Source: Gastranaerophilus sp045639085
Lineage (GTDB): Bacteria > Cyanobacteriota > Vampirovibrionia > Gastranaerophilales > Gastranaerophilaceae
Reading direction: 5' to 3'
Length of the DNA stretch: 24,176 bases
NCBI GenBank assembly: GCA_045639085.1
Contig: JAZUCM010000128.1
Location: 1 to 24,176, forward strand
The notes beneath the pieces are model-generated. The model was not told where the DNA came from and did not search any database. It saw only the letters and a program-made list of their open reading frames with translations. Shown here one piece after another: positions 1 to 6,867 of the stretch. Each line of letters begins with the position of its first letter. Within the stretch, counting starts at the first letter, position 1. Made by a program: the position numbers and the translations under genes.

Positions 1-10
1 GGGAACAATT

Positions 11-760
11 ATGAAAAGACTTTTCATTATATTAAGTTTATTTTTTCTTTTTACAACCTTTGCGCCAACAAATGCCGAGGCGACAAACCCTGAGCGTATT
101 GCCGCCGTCGGTGACCTAAAAATCACCTATTATTATTGGGAACCAAACAAAATAGAAACAATCGGAAATAATCGTGTTATTTATTTAAATGATACTTTAC
201 GTGAAGCCTTTCATGCCAATTTAAGAGGTGTTGCCGGCAATTATGTTGACCCTACAATCATAGACAAAATCGGCAACAAAACTGTAACTTATAAAAAATT
301 TAACGGTAGTAAAAAAATCTCCAAAATCGGTAACGAAAAAGTTTTATATGATGGCGATAAAATGATTTCTATTGGTGATAAAAAATGCGAATACGATACC
401 AACAACAAACTAATCAAAATCGGTAATGATGTTGTTACATGGGAAACCTATGACCCAAACCCACCTAAAACTCAAACGGAGTACGTGGCCTCAATTGATA
501 ATCCTCAAAGCAACACAAATCACGCTACCGATGAACGCGTATACTATACAGATGGTAAAATATCTCGCATTGGTGACGAATATGTTCTCTATTTTAATAA
601 CCAAATATCTCGCATTGGTGACAAAAGTGTTTACTATACAGATGGCAAAATATCTCGCATTGGTGACGAATATGTTCACTATTTTAATGGCAAAATATCT
701 CGCATCGGAGACAAAAATGTTTACTATATCAATGAAAAAATATTTCGCATTGGAGATTAA
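11..760 (+). CDS. Secreted beta-repeat protein, function unknown
   Basis: A 249-residue protein starts with a clear Sec signal peptide: basic MKR, a hydrophobic run rich in L and F, and likely cleavage after AEA near residue 24. The body is built from degenerate repeats of the form I-x-x-IG-x-x-x-V-x-Y, about 15 residues each. They become nearly identical in the last 75 residues (ISRIGDEYVLYFNNQ type units) and end abruptly at IFRIGD. Regular I/V/Y spacing suggests a beta-rich exported or surface protein. No catalytic motif is visible. It converges on the XkdP-like phage gene with only 18 bases between them, so it may be prophage cargo or host DNA at a deletion junction. I do not recognise a named family. 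Confidence 0.75.
   Translation: MKRLFIILSLFFLFTTFAPTNAEATNPERIAAVGDLKITYYYWEPNKIETIGNNRVIYLNDTLREAFHANLRGVAGNYVDPTIIDKIGNKTVTYKKFNGSKKISKIGNEKVLYDGDKMISIGDKKCEYDTNNKLIKIGNDVVTWETYDPNPPKTQTEYVASIDNPQSNTNHATDERVYYTDGKISRIGDEYVLYFNNQISRIGDKSVYYTDGKISRIGDEYVHYFNGKISRIGDKNVYYINEKIFRIGD
543..757 (+). repeat. 45-bp in-frame tandem repeats in the secreted protein gene
   Basis: The core tatctcgcattgg recurs at 561, 606, 651, 696 and (diverged) 741, an exact 45-bp period. Alternate units match best, giving a 90-bp higher-order repeat: the segments from 543 and from 633 are nearly identical over about 55 bp. The period is a multiple of three, so the unit adds 15 residues per copy. Confidence 0.9.
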
Positions 761-778
761 TGTACATATTAAGCCATT

Positions 779-1294
779 TTAACGCATCAGCCCAAATTTT
801 TTCAACGCACTTTGTGCCTCACTTTGCCAATTAATATTTTTAATATACTTCAACACCTCTTTATCTCGTTCCAAAAACTTATAAAATTTCTCATAAAATT
901 CCTTAAACGTTATCGAATAATTTATATCACCTGAATTGTCCAACGAATAATCAAAAGAACTTATCGTCATTAAACTGTTTAAGATAGGGATTTTTGATTT
1001 TGTTGTACAAATAACACGTATCGGCAAATGATATTTTTTCATTAATTCCAAAAACGCTACATAAGCCCATCCGTTTGACAAGGCACCTTTTGATGTAAAC
1101 GGATAATTCTTATTTACAGGAAAGAAACTCGACCACTCTATCGTTTTTAATTCCTCGTTATCAATAATACTGATTCGACGCTCCAGAGAATTTACCTCTG
1201 TAATACTGCCGTTTGATTGAATTTTTACGTTAGTCGGCACTATCGGCACAATAAACACACTTAAATTTGCTATATCTGTTAATATAATGTTCAT
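779..1294 (-). CDS. XkdP-like tail/baseplate protein lacking LysM
   Basis: A 171-residue protein encoded next after the tape measure. Its middle, with an IEWSSFFPVNKNYPF stretch followed by a helix (FLELMKKYHLPIRVI) and a late YSITFKEF strand, matches the pattern of the N-terminal domain of PBSX XkdP-type proteins, which have a pro-rich strand, a helix, a 'pvrfi' strand and end with 'slsfkEy'. XkdP proteins usually carry a C-terminal LysM domain. Here only about 35 residues follow the FKEF strand and no LysM is visible. The order tape measure then XkdP is standard for PBSX-like contractile tails. The next expected genes (hub, baseplate wedge, fibre, lysis) do not follow, because a plus-strand gene abuts its stop. 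The family call comes from pattern and position, not a search. Confidence 0.6.
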   Translation of the reverse strand: MNIILTDIANLSVFIVPIVPTNVKIQSNGSITEVNSLERRISIIDNEELKTIEWSSFFPVNKNYPFTSKGALSNGWAYVAFLELMKKYHLPIRVICTTKSKIPILNSLMTISSFDYSLDNSGDINYSITFKEFYEKFYKFLERDKEVLKYIKNINWQSEAQSALKKFGLMR

Positions 1295-1312
1295 TTTGTT
1301 CTTCTTTCTATA

Positions 1313-1487
1313 CCGCCGTCAAATTCGTGCTACACTCCGGCTCACGCTATGCCCGCCTGTCAAATCAAAGATTTGTTCGTTCATTTCGCTTTCGCTCCAC
1401 TCACAACGGCGGTCATCGACAGTTTCGCACTCAGTTTGCCGGCTCACCGCCGCCAAATTCGTGCTACACTCCGGCTAACGCTATGCC
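1313..1487. repeat. GC-richer element with 41-bp imperfect direct repeats
   Basis: Positions 1313-1353 and 1447-1487 are two 41-bp copies, 134 bp apart, that differ at two bases (core gtgctacactccggct). Between them lies a palindrome CAAATC-AAA-GATTTG and a gcg/gaac-rich stretch with no convincing ORF. The element separates the tape measure and XkdP-like genes, which are normally packed closely, and the right copy supplies the tape measure's stop codon (1481-1483). It looks like a small inserted repeat, perhaps a host-genome repeat family. Confidence 0.75.
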
Positions 1488-2920
1488 GGCATTACCTTTC
1501 TTAATTCAATGGCCATCATTCGCATTAATTCGTTCATAAACTCTCTATTCCCGATAACGTTACCGCCAACATTCAGCGTAACTTGGATATTAGAACCGCC
1601 ACTTGTCATTGCACGTGTCTTATTAGCCGAGATAACACTTGCCCCACGTGGTAAACTTACCAACTCAGGACCGTATTCCCCAACACGTGCCAACCCGCCA
1701 CGCGTGAATGATGTACCGAGCGCGTGATGCGGAATTGTAGTTTCTTCTACGCCACCAACTTCAACCTTTTTAGGTTTAGCACCTAAAGCATTACCTAAGC
1801 CGGTTACAGCACCAACAAGTTTAACAACAGAACTGATACCGCCACTAATTGTATCAAAAACGACTTTCAATGCTTGACCAAATCCAATCCCTTTTGCTCG
1901 AGCAACACCTATCGCCGCAACCAATGCCGAAATACCCGCAACAGCAAGCCCCACAGGGTTACAAAATGCCAAAACAAAAGAGGCAATTTTCGGGATAATA
2001 ATCAATGCGCCCAACGTGCTACCCAAAGCCGTTACCGCAGGGATTATCACATCCAAATGACTACACGCAAACCCTATCGCCTCAGCAAAAGCCGTTATAG
2101 CCGGAGTTAATGCCGCCTTAATCTGCGGCAAATTGTTTATCAACTGATCAGCCAGTTGTTGGACAACAGGTATCAACTGAACCCCCAAGCTCATTCCAAC
2201 CATCCCGAACGAACGTTTTAGCGCATCCAAGGTATCACCCAGTTTAACAGCCCCACTAACAGCTCCATCGTCCATAATCAAGCCAAGTTTGTGAGCCTCT
2301 TTACGTAAATCCTCAATACTCTCAGCACTTTGGTTCAATAATGGTTTCATATCAATGGCAGCTTTACCGAATAATTTTTGTGCCGCAATCGCTTTTTCAG
2401 TTGGGTTTTTCATCCGCAACAATGCCGCAACGCTATCGTTAAACACATCCTCTTGAGAACGAAGTTTGCCGGTGTTATCTTTAATCGCAACACCTAAACG
2501 TCTAAACGTTGAAATACTATCCTTGCTCCCTTTACGTGCCATATCCATCTGCATAGACAAAGCCTTAAATCCCATCTGCAAACCGTCAACGTTCCCGCCA
2601 TTTTGCCCGATAATATAATCCCACTCCTGATATGCCTTTGCACTCATACCTATTTTTTGTGACATTTTGTCAATATTATCACCAAAAGCCAACGTCTTTC
2701 CCATAACCGCAACAACCGCAGTACCGACACCCGCAAGCGCTCCAACTCCAACCTTTAACCCTTTTACAAGCTGATTATCAATTATCGCTGATTGTCGATT
2801 TAATTGAGCGTTTAAAGCTTTCGCCTTTTCTTCTGTCATTCCAAGTTTTTGTGCAAATTTGACAACCACAGGTGTACACTTATCTTTTAGTGCTAATACA
2901 ACTCCAACAGTTTTCCCCAT
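1481..2920 (-). CDS. Phage tail tape measure protein (short)
   Basis: About 479 residues from the ATG at 2920, which has GGAG ten bases upstream and reads MGKTVGVVLALKD; an upstream in-frame ATG at 2944 has no better site. The N-terminus is helical. The middle carries 'KIGMSAKAYQEWDYIIGQNGG', typical of tape measures, then alternating helices and hydrophobic Ala/Gly/Ile segments (about residues 290-370). The C-terminus has the hallmark RGGLARVGEYGPELVSLPRG followed by an IQVTLNVGGNVIGN strand. Tape measures set tail length. At roughly 0.15 nm per residue this one implies a tail near 70 nm, far shorter than PBSX-type phages with tape measures over 1000 residues. The final MPA and stop lie inside a repeat element, so the original end may differ slightly. 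Confidence 0.9.
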   Translation of the reverse strand: MGKTVGVVLALKDKCTPVVVKFAQKLGMTEEKAKALNAQLNRQSAIIDNQLVKGLKVGVGALAGVGTAVVAVMGKTLAFGDNIDKMSQKIGMSAKAYQEWDYIIGQNGGNVDGLQMGFKALSMQMDMARKGSKDSISTFRRLGVAIKDNTGKLRSQEDVFNDSVAALLRMKNPTEKAIAAQKLFGKAAIDMKPLLNQSAESIEDLRKEAHKLGLIMDDGAVSGAVKLGDTLDALKRSFGMVGMSLGVQLIPVVQQLADQLINNLPQIKAALTPAITAFAEAIGFACSHLDVIIPAVTALGSTLGALIIIPKIASFVLAFCNPVGLAVAGISALVAAIGVARAKGIGFGQALKVVFDTISGGISSVVKLVGAVTGLGNALGAKPKKVEVGGVEETTIPHHALGTSFTRGGLARVGEYGPELVSLPRGASVISANKTRAMTSGGSNIQVTLNVGGNVIGNREFMNELMRMMAIELRKVMPA

Positions 2921-2921
2921 T

Positions 2922-3472
2922 TTAAATATTCTCCATTCCGCCACCTAACATCGCTGACATCGTTCGATACTCTTCATTTTTAGCGACCAAAATTGATGCT
3001 CCGTAAAACAACTTTTCCGCCGCATCCAAATTACACAGTCGCTTGATATCATGACCACGTTGCAAGTAATAATGAATTAAATACAAATCATCATCACCCT
3101 CTATGGCTTTTTTACTGCTTGTACATCCCCGTAATACCCGTAACGTTTTAAAATATGTTTTGCCAAATTGTCAACCTCGACAATATTCCCACAAAACGCT
3201 TTCTCAACAACCATAACAGGGTCCTGAACCTCTAATTCTGCAAGCACGTCAGTGCCTCTAAACACAGGGCAACAAGCATAAATCAACTCGTAATTTGCCC
3301 TTAACGGGTCTTCTTTATCTGACCCGTTCACAATCTCTAAAATTTTTTGTGGCGAAACATCCTCAACCTCTATTTCACCACCAAAAACCGTTGAATAAAA
3401 CCCTTCTTGACGAGTTTCTTCAAAAATTTTCTTTGCCTGCAATATCTCTGCTATTCCTACTTTCTTTGTCAT
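2922..3472 (-). CDS. Tail assembly chaperone, long form made by -1 frameshift
   Basis: If ribosomes slip back one base at 3107-3113, the XkdN-like protein (122 residues) continues without a break into a -1 frame open for 61 codons, starting AIEGDDDLYLIHYYLQRGHD and stopping with TAA at 2924-2922, two bases before the tape measure ATG. That gives a 183-residue fusion. The downstream frame has no good start of its own and reads as a compact helical domain. This is the classic gpG/gpGT arrangement of long-tailed phages: both forms bind tape measure and tube protein during tail assembly. The slip site, open downstream frame and position between tube and tape measure are seen directly; use of the frameshift is inferred. 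Confidence 0.85.
3101..3472 (-). CDS. XkdN-like tail assembly chaperone, short form
   Basis: A 123-residue acidic protein. I chose the start at 3472 (MTKKVGIAEIL) because AAAGGAGC lies just upstream; the longer frame starting at 3523 overlaps the tube gene and adds an atypical basic leader. The sequence, with EDVSPQKILEIVN, LIYACCPVF and VVEKAFCGNIVEVDNLAKHIL, follows the pattern of PBSX XkdN-type tail assembly chaperones. It lies between tube and tape measure, where the chaperone always sits. It should coat the tape measure before tube polymerisation and be absent from the finished particle. It ends VKKP just after a slippery heptamer. Confidence 0.85.
   Translation of the reverse strand: MTKKVGIAEILQAKKIFEETRQEGFYSTVFGGEIEVEDVSPQKILEIVNGSDKEDPLRANYELIYACCPVFRGTDVLAELEVQDPVMVVEKAFCGNIVEVDNLAKHILKRYGYYGDVQAVKKP
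3107..3113 (-). promoter_or_regulatory. Slippery heptamer A AAA AAG for -1 ribosomal frameshifting
   Basis: On the minus strand the reading frame is GCA GTA AAA AAG CCA TAG. This contains A AAA AAG in the correct X XXY YYZ phase, one sense codon before the stop. Slipping by -1 gives AAG then GCC ATA GAG and opens the downstream frame. A AAA AAG is among the most efficient bacterial slip sites. I see no obvious strong pseudoknot downstream. Confidence 0.85.
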
Positions 3473-3485
3473 TGTTGCTCCTTTT

Positions 3486-3926
3486 TTATACCTTTTCCAA
3501 CCAAATATAGTCCTCATACGCAAACGGCAAACTCTCTTCGGTCGGTGTTTTTTGTGCTAAATCAATCAAATTGGCCTCGTCAAACGTTACACCAATCACC
3601 TTAATACGTTGCATTTTGCCGGTGTTATTGTTATAACACTTACCAATCAAAGAAATATCCGGCTGATTGCCATCCTTGTACTGTTCCATAATATCAATAA
3701 TCGAGTTGTCAATTTTCCATTTTGTCATCTCGCCGGTTAACTCAACCCCGACAATCTTCCTTTTTTTGCTGAAATGCTCCGATTGATCCACATCCGAATA
3801 AACGTTCGCTTGTTTAATCGTGAACGTTTTCATACTACCGATTTTCACCTCTTGACTATCAGTCGTAATCCATACAGCACCATCTGTACCATTAAAAATT
3901 GCTTTTGTTGATAAATTATTTGTCAT
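3486..3926 (-). CDS. Phage tail tube protein (XkdM-like)
   Basis: A 146-residue protein starting at ATG 3926 with a strong AAGGAG upstream. Beta-rich sequence with IFNGTDGAVWI near the start, a VELTGEMTKWKID strand around residue 65, and a late RIKVIGVTFDEANLIDLA segment matches the XkdM family of inner tail tube proteins in contractile phages. These form hexameric rings stacked inside the sheath, and resemble Hcp of type VI secretion. It lies directly after the sheath gene and before the chaperone, the normal order. The C-terminal YEDYIWLEKV is typical of the family. Confidence 0.85.
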   Translation of the reverse strand: MTNNLSTKAIFNGTDGAVWITTDSQEVKIGSMKTFTIKQANVYSDVDQSEHFSKKRKIVGVELTGEMTKWKIDNSIIDIMEQYKDGNQPDISLIGKCYNNNTGKMQRIKVIGVTFDEANLIDLAQKTPTEESLPFAYEDYIWLEKV

Positions 3927-3944
3927 TGTTTTTCTCCTTTTTTT

Positions 3945-4080
3945 ATAAGTCCAAAAGACGATAAGTGAATAAATCGTTATGGGGTTATTTATGATTATAA
4001 ACCCAACGATAAGTTATCATTCGGGTTAATTCCCTCTTAATGACTTATTCACCTATTCACTTATTCGCTTATTCACCTAT
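3945..4080. repeat. Intergenic structured repeat between sheath and tube genes
   Basis: The 155-bp gap holds a nested inverted repeat (AACCC 4000-4004 with GGGTT 4023-4027, enclosing GATAA 4008-4012 with TTATC 4014-4018). A degenerate run of cttattca-like units (4043-4080) follows, whose inverse gataagtgaataa appears at about 3959-3972. The minus transcript could fold here, possibly as a processing or attenuation site that sets the tube:sheath ratio. The function is inferred. Confidence 0.5.
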
Positions 4081-4081
4081 G

Positions 4082-5149
4082 CTAATACATCTCTACTTCA
4101 ATATCACACGCCTCAATTGCGTTCAAAAATTTGACGTTACACTTTAACGCCATGAGTTTTTTATATGTCAACTTGGAAATCTCTAAATCACTCTTACCGT
4201 TAATCTCCGCCTCATCCTTGCCGCTTGCAATCCAAAGTTCACGCAATCTGTCAACATTCACCTTAACAGTGTTGTCATACTCATCGTCAAGAATATCAGC
4301 TTTCTCAAGCTCTTTGATAAATCCCGATACCGCAGAAATAAACAACTGTTGGTTATCGTACTTATTCTTATAACGGCCCTTATAACCCGTTCTAAATCCA
4401 TACTTAACGTCAACATCAAAACGTTTGATACCTTCCATAATAGTGATATCTTTCATGTCCTCAGTATCTTTTGTGTTCAATGTCACCAACGTATTGACAG
4501 GACTTGCAACCCTAACGCCCTCTTCTTCATTATAAAGCGTTATTTGTCCCGCCTCAATTGTTTCGGGCATCGCAACCGACTCCAATTCACTCATCACGTA
4601 GCCCGTAATCGACATATCATAAGGACAACCCGCACACATTCCGGCCACAATAGGCAACAATCCCAAGCCAACAATCGTATTTGAACCTGCAATTGTTACA
4701 CCATTCGCCAGTACCGCCGACGGATTATTAACTGAACAAACCCATTTTGAATCAGCTTTTTGGTTATAAGTAAGCCCAAAAACCTCATTTTCTTTTGCCC
4801 AACTTGCAACCGTTGTTTGATCATCTGCCTCAATTGAAAACATCCAGTCAAAATTCAGCTTTTTCAACTCATCCGCAACACTCGCCAACGTGTCCTTATA
4901 CTCAAACAAAATAACTTTTGCCGGCTCATATTTTAACGCCTGTTTAATCTGAGTTTCTAAGTCTTTGTTATCCAACTCAAAAACTGCGGATGTAAACTCT
5001 CTCACGCTGTAATCCGTACTCAATTCCGAATTCTTACGTATCATCAACAAACGACCCTTATTGCCCATTTTTAGCAAATTGGCAAGCCGCTGTTTGAACG
5101 CGATAGTACACGTTCCCAAAATGTCACTCAATTTTAACTCTTCTGCCAT
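4082..5149 (-). CDS. Phage contractile tail sheath protein (XkdK-like)
   Basis: A 355-residue protein with an AGGAG site before the ATG at 5149. It has the layout of short XkdK-type sheath proteins: an N-terminal domain (ILGTCTIAFKQRLANLLKMGNKGRLLMI), a central region with a Cys pair (GMCAGCPYDMSITGYVM) and a C-terminal domain with INTLVTLNTK-like strands, the conserved basic Y-rich stretch VKYGFRTGYKGRYKNKYDNQQLFISAV and a final helical part ending CDIEVEMY. Sheath subunits surround the tube and contract on infection. Its presence makes this a contractile-tailed phage rather than a siphovirus. It is followed by tube and preceded by the tail terminator, as in PBSX. Confidence 0.88.
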   Translation of the reverse strand: MAEELKLSDILGTCTIAFKQRLANLLKMGNKGRLLMIRKNSELSTDYSVREFTSAVFELDNKDLETQIKQALKYEPAKVILFEYKDTLASVADELKKLNFDWMFSIEADDQTTVASWAKENEVFGLTYNQKADSKWVCSVNNPSAVLANGVTIAGSNTIVGLGLLPIVAGMCAGCPYDMSITGYVMSELESVAMPETIEAGQITLYNEEEGVRVASPVNTLVTLNTKDTEDMKDITIMEGIKRFDVDVKYGFRTGYKGRYKNKYDNQQLFISAVSGFIKELEKADILDDEYDNTVKVNVDRLRELWIASGKDEAEINGKSDLEISKLTYKKLMALKCNVKFLNAIEACDIEVEMY

Positions 5150-5161
5150 AAATCTAATCTC

Positions 5162-5677
5162 CTATATTACCGTTTCTAACTCAATTTCTTCCATATACTC
5201 TTCGTTATCGTACTCATCATAACGATTTAAAACATCGGTTCCACCATTGGCTCCGGCATTCAAGCCCTGATTCAGAACCAAAGACAATGTACAATTCAAT
5301 ACATAATCCTCTTCATTCAAGCTAAACGTCACACTGTCTATCTCTTGATACTGCACGCCCGACGCCAAAACTTCACCCGTCGTCACATCAGTTTCGCTTA
5401 ACTCTATCTTCAAAGGTTTATTAAAAACCTTACGCAAACGTCGTTTCATCTCAATCAGTTCAGACAACGCCTCGTATTGAGCAAAGTACACGATCTCGAA
5501 GCTGCAATCCTCACTCACAAACTCAGTCGCCGTCTGCTGTTCAACTCCCGTTACAAACCGCACATAAAAACACGGCGGAACCGGCGTCTTAATATCTTTT
5601 GTCTGGATTAAAATATCCGGGAACTCTTTTTCTAAAACCGCCCTAATCGAGCGATATATATCTGCTGTTTCAATCAT
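5162..5677 (-). CDS. Tail terminator-like protein (XkdJ / DUF6838 type)
   Basis: A 171-residue protein. It starts with an amphipathic helix (IETADIYRSIRAVLEKEF), then a strand with PVPPCFYVRFV, a helix (LSELIEMKRRLRKVF) and C-terminal beta strands (YVLNCTLSLVLNQG), followed by an acidic low-complexity tail ending EEIELETVI. This matches the fold pattern of tail terminator and completion proteins found just before the sheath in PBSX-like phages. Its ATG overlaps the end of the upstream gp10-like gene by four bases, so translation is probably coupled. The terminator ring caps the tail and joins it to the head. The family is assigned from order and pattern. Confidence 0.7.
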   Translation of the reverse strand: MIETADIYRSIRAVLEKEFPDILIQTKDIKTPVPPCFYVRFVTGVEQQTATEFVSEDCSFEIVYFAQYEALSELIEMKRRLRKVFNKPLKIELSETDVTTGEVLASGVQYQEIDSVTFSLNEEDYVLNCTLSLVLNQGLNAGANGGTDVLNRYDEYDNEEYMEEIELETVI

Positions 5678-6150
5678 TTCTTTTTCTTTCCATAATCATA
5701 TTCACCAAACAAAAACTCTTCACAAGCCTTATGGAACTCTGATTTATACGCGATTTCACTCTTTTCAAATACATGTTTGCCTTCAACCCAACCGATTTGT
5801 TTACCGCCTTTACCACTACAACCCTTTTTCCCCCTGGCCACAATCTTATGGCCATTTTCAATCAAATGAGCGTGGCGTGCGTTATTAAACGCCTTACAGC
5901 CCATACTGCCATCGGAATAAGTAAATACCCGACTTGTATCAAAGCGTTTGTGATAATCTTGTTCAGTCCCGGCGGCTTTACCCTTTTTAACCAGTTCCTT
6001 TGCCTTACTCTTTGCCACTTTCATCAGGTTTCTGGCTTCCTTTTTCAAAAAACGCTTTGACTCTTCGGGAAAAATCTTCATCTGATTGTGCAATAATTCT
6101 TTAAACTCGCTCAACTCATCAAAAATAAAGCCACTTTCTTGCGCCATCAT
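5674..6150 (-). CDS. HK97 gp10-like head-tail protein (XkdI-like)
   Basis: A 158-residue basic protein with a long N-terminal helix (FKELLHNQMKIFPEESKRFLKKEARNLMKVAK cut by charged residues), then the family hallmark ARHAHLIENGHKI near residues 92-104, and a lysine/glycine-rich stretch. The HAHLxExGH motif is highly characteristic of HK97 gp10 / XkdI proteins, which sit at the head-tail interface. Two ATGs in a row (6150 and 6147) follow AAGAGGT, and either could serve. The start overlaps the stop of the upstream adaptor gene by four bases. Confidence 0.85.
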   Translation of the reverse strand: MMAQESGFIFDELSEFKELLHNQMKIFPEESKRFLKKEARNLMKVAKSKAKELVKKGKAAGTEQDYHKRFDTSRVFTYSDGSMGCKAFNNARHAHLIENGHKIVARGKKGCSGKGGKQIGWVEGKHVFEKSEIAYKSEFHKACEEFLFGEYDYGKKKK

Positions 6151-6497
6151 CTACCTCTTAAATTGTCACGAGAGATAAATACTTCCATCGTTTCGCATCG
6201 ATTATCCAAGTTGTCAACATACTCAATCGCATACCAACAACCCGCAATCCGCAACAAATAAGTTTCATCCAACCACGGGCAGTTATCATAACGATAACTT
6301 ATCTTATGCGTCGTATTCGCCAACTTGCTATCACCCGCACGCCCATACATCATATTCCCGGTACGATTAACAAACTCAGCAAAAAAACCTTTTTTAACCT
6401 TCCATTCAGTCTTTTTTTCACCTAACTTATCAACCTCGCCGGTTTCAACACGTTCCATAACCTCTACATAATGACGATATTTACCGCTATTGACCAT
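6147..6497 (-). CDS. Head-tail adaptor / head closure protein
   Basis: A 116-residue protein of mostly beta character: NSGKYRHYVEVMERVETGE, then WKVKKGFFAEFVNRTG, a basic strand and a final YAIEYVDNLDNRCETMEVFISRD. This is the layout of SPP1 gp16 / HK97 gp9-type adaptors ('r..i.i....' then 'W....v.Aev.....' then 'yki..v.d.....r.m.l.c.r'). The ring closes the portal after packaging. It overlaps the upstream connector gene by 11 bases and the downstream gp10-like gene by four, so it belongs to a tightly coupled run. Confidence 0.75.
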   Translation of the reverse strand: MVNSGKYRHYVEVMERVETGEVDKLGEKKTEWKVKKGFFAEFVNRTGNMMYGRAGDSKLANTTHKISYRYDNCPWLDETYLLRIAGCWYAIEYVDNLDNRCETMEVFISRDNLRGR

Positions 6498-6771
6498 CTA
6501 TCGCACCCCGCATCTTAATATGGCCGATTAAACAATCTAGGGAAAACGGAACCTGCACCAGTGTTTTTTCACTCACCGCCGCACGGTTATCATAAAAATG
6601 CGCGATACAAAGCAACAACGCTTGCCTATAAACCTCATCAGCAACCATATACTCAACGCCGGTTTGTTCAGCAATAAAACTCATTGAAAACGCCAACAGA
6701 CTTTCCAGATAAGTATCATCCGCATCATGAGAAACCCTTAAAAATGATTTTATTTCGCCTAAATTTAACAT
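6487..6771 (-). CDS. Head-tail connector (HK97 gp6-like)
   Basis: A 94-residue, mostly helical protein starting MLNLGEIKSFLRVSHDADDTYLESLL. This is the classic opening of gp6 / DNA-packaging connector proteins, 'L.eiK.yLRid.d.dD..l..li..A..yie..tg'. A GAGGT lies before the ATG. Twelve to thirteen copies form a ring below the portal. The gene follows the capsid gene after a gap of about 95 bases that holds short repeats. Confidence 0.85.
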   Translation of the reverse strand: MLNLGEIKSFLRVSHDADDTYLESLLAFSMSFIAEQTGVEYMVADEVYRQALLLCIAHFYDNRAAVSEKTLVQVPFSLDCLIGHIKMRGAIDGQ

Positions 6772-6789
6772 TGTTACCTCAATCTACCA

Positions 6790-6858
6790 GTGACCAAGAA
6801 AACGGTGACCAAGTGATCAAAAAGCATCTTAATCACTTAGTCACGTTATCACATGTTC
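6790..6858. repeat. Short repeats between capsid and connector genes
   Basis: The gap contains a duplicated gtgaccaag (two copies, about 15 bp apart) and an inverted pair AAGTGAT (6811-6817) / ATCACTT (6832-6838). Words of the gtgaNtaag type recall the run between the sheath and tube genes. It could fold in the mRNA and hold capsid expression above that of the genes that follow. That role is inferred. Confidence 0.4.
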
Positions 6859-6867
6859 ACTGTCTTA

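Noticed and set aside
1..1294. Second copy of the tmRNA 3' end as the other attachment site
   Set aside because: I looked for the T-arm sequence near the left edge and found none; serine integrases may leave only a very short shared core, so its absence is not informative.
1287..1539. Two overlapping plus-strand frames in the repeat element
   Set aside because: They arise from the GC-richer repeat and carry no ribosome site or domain; Ser/Arg-rich noise.
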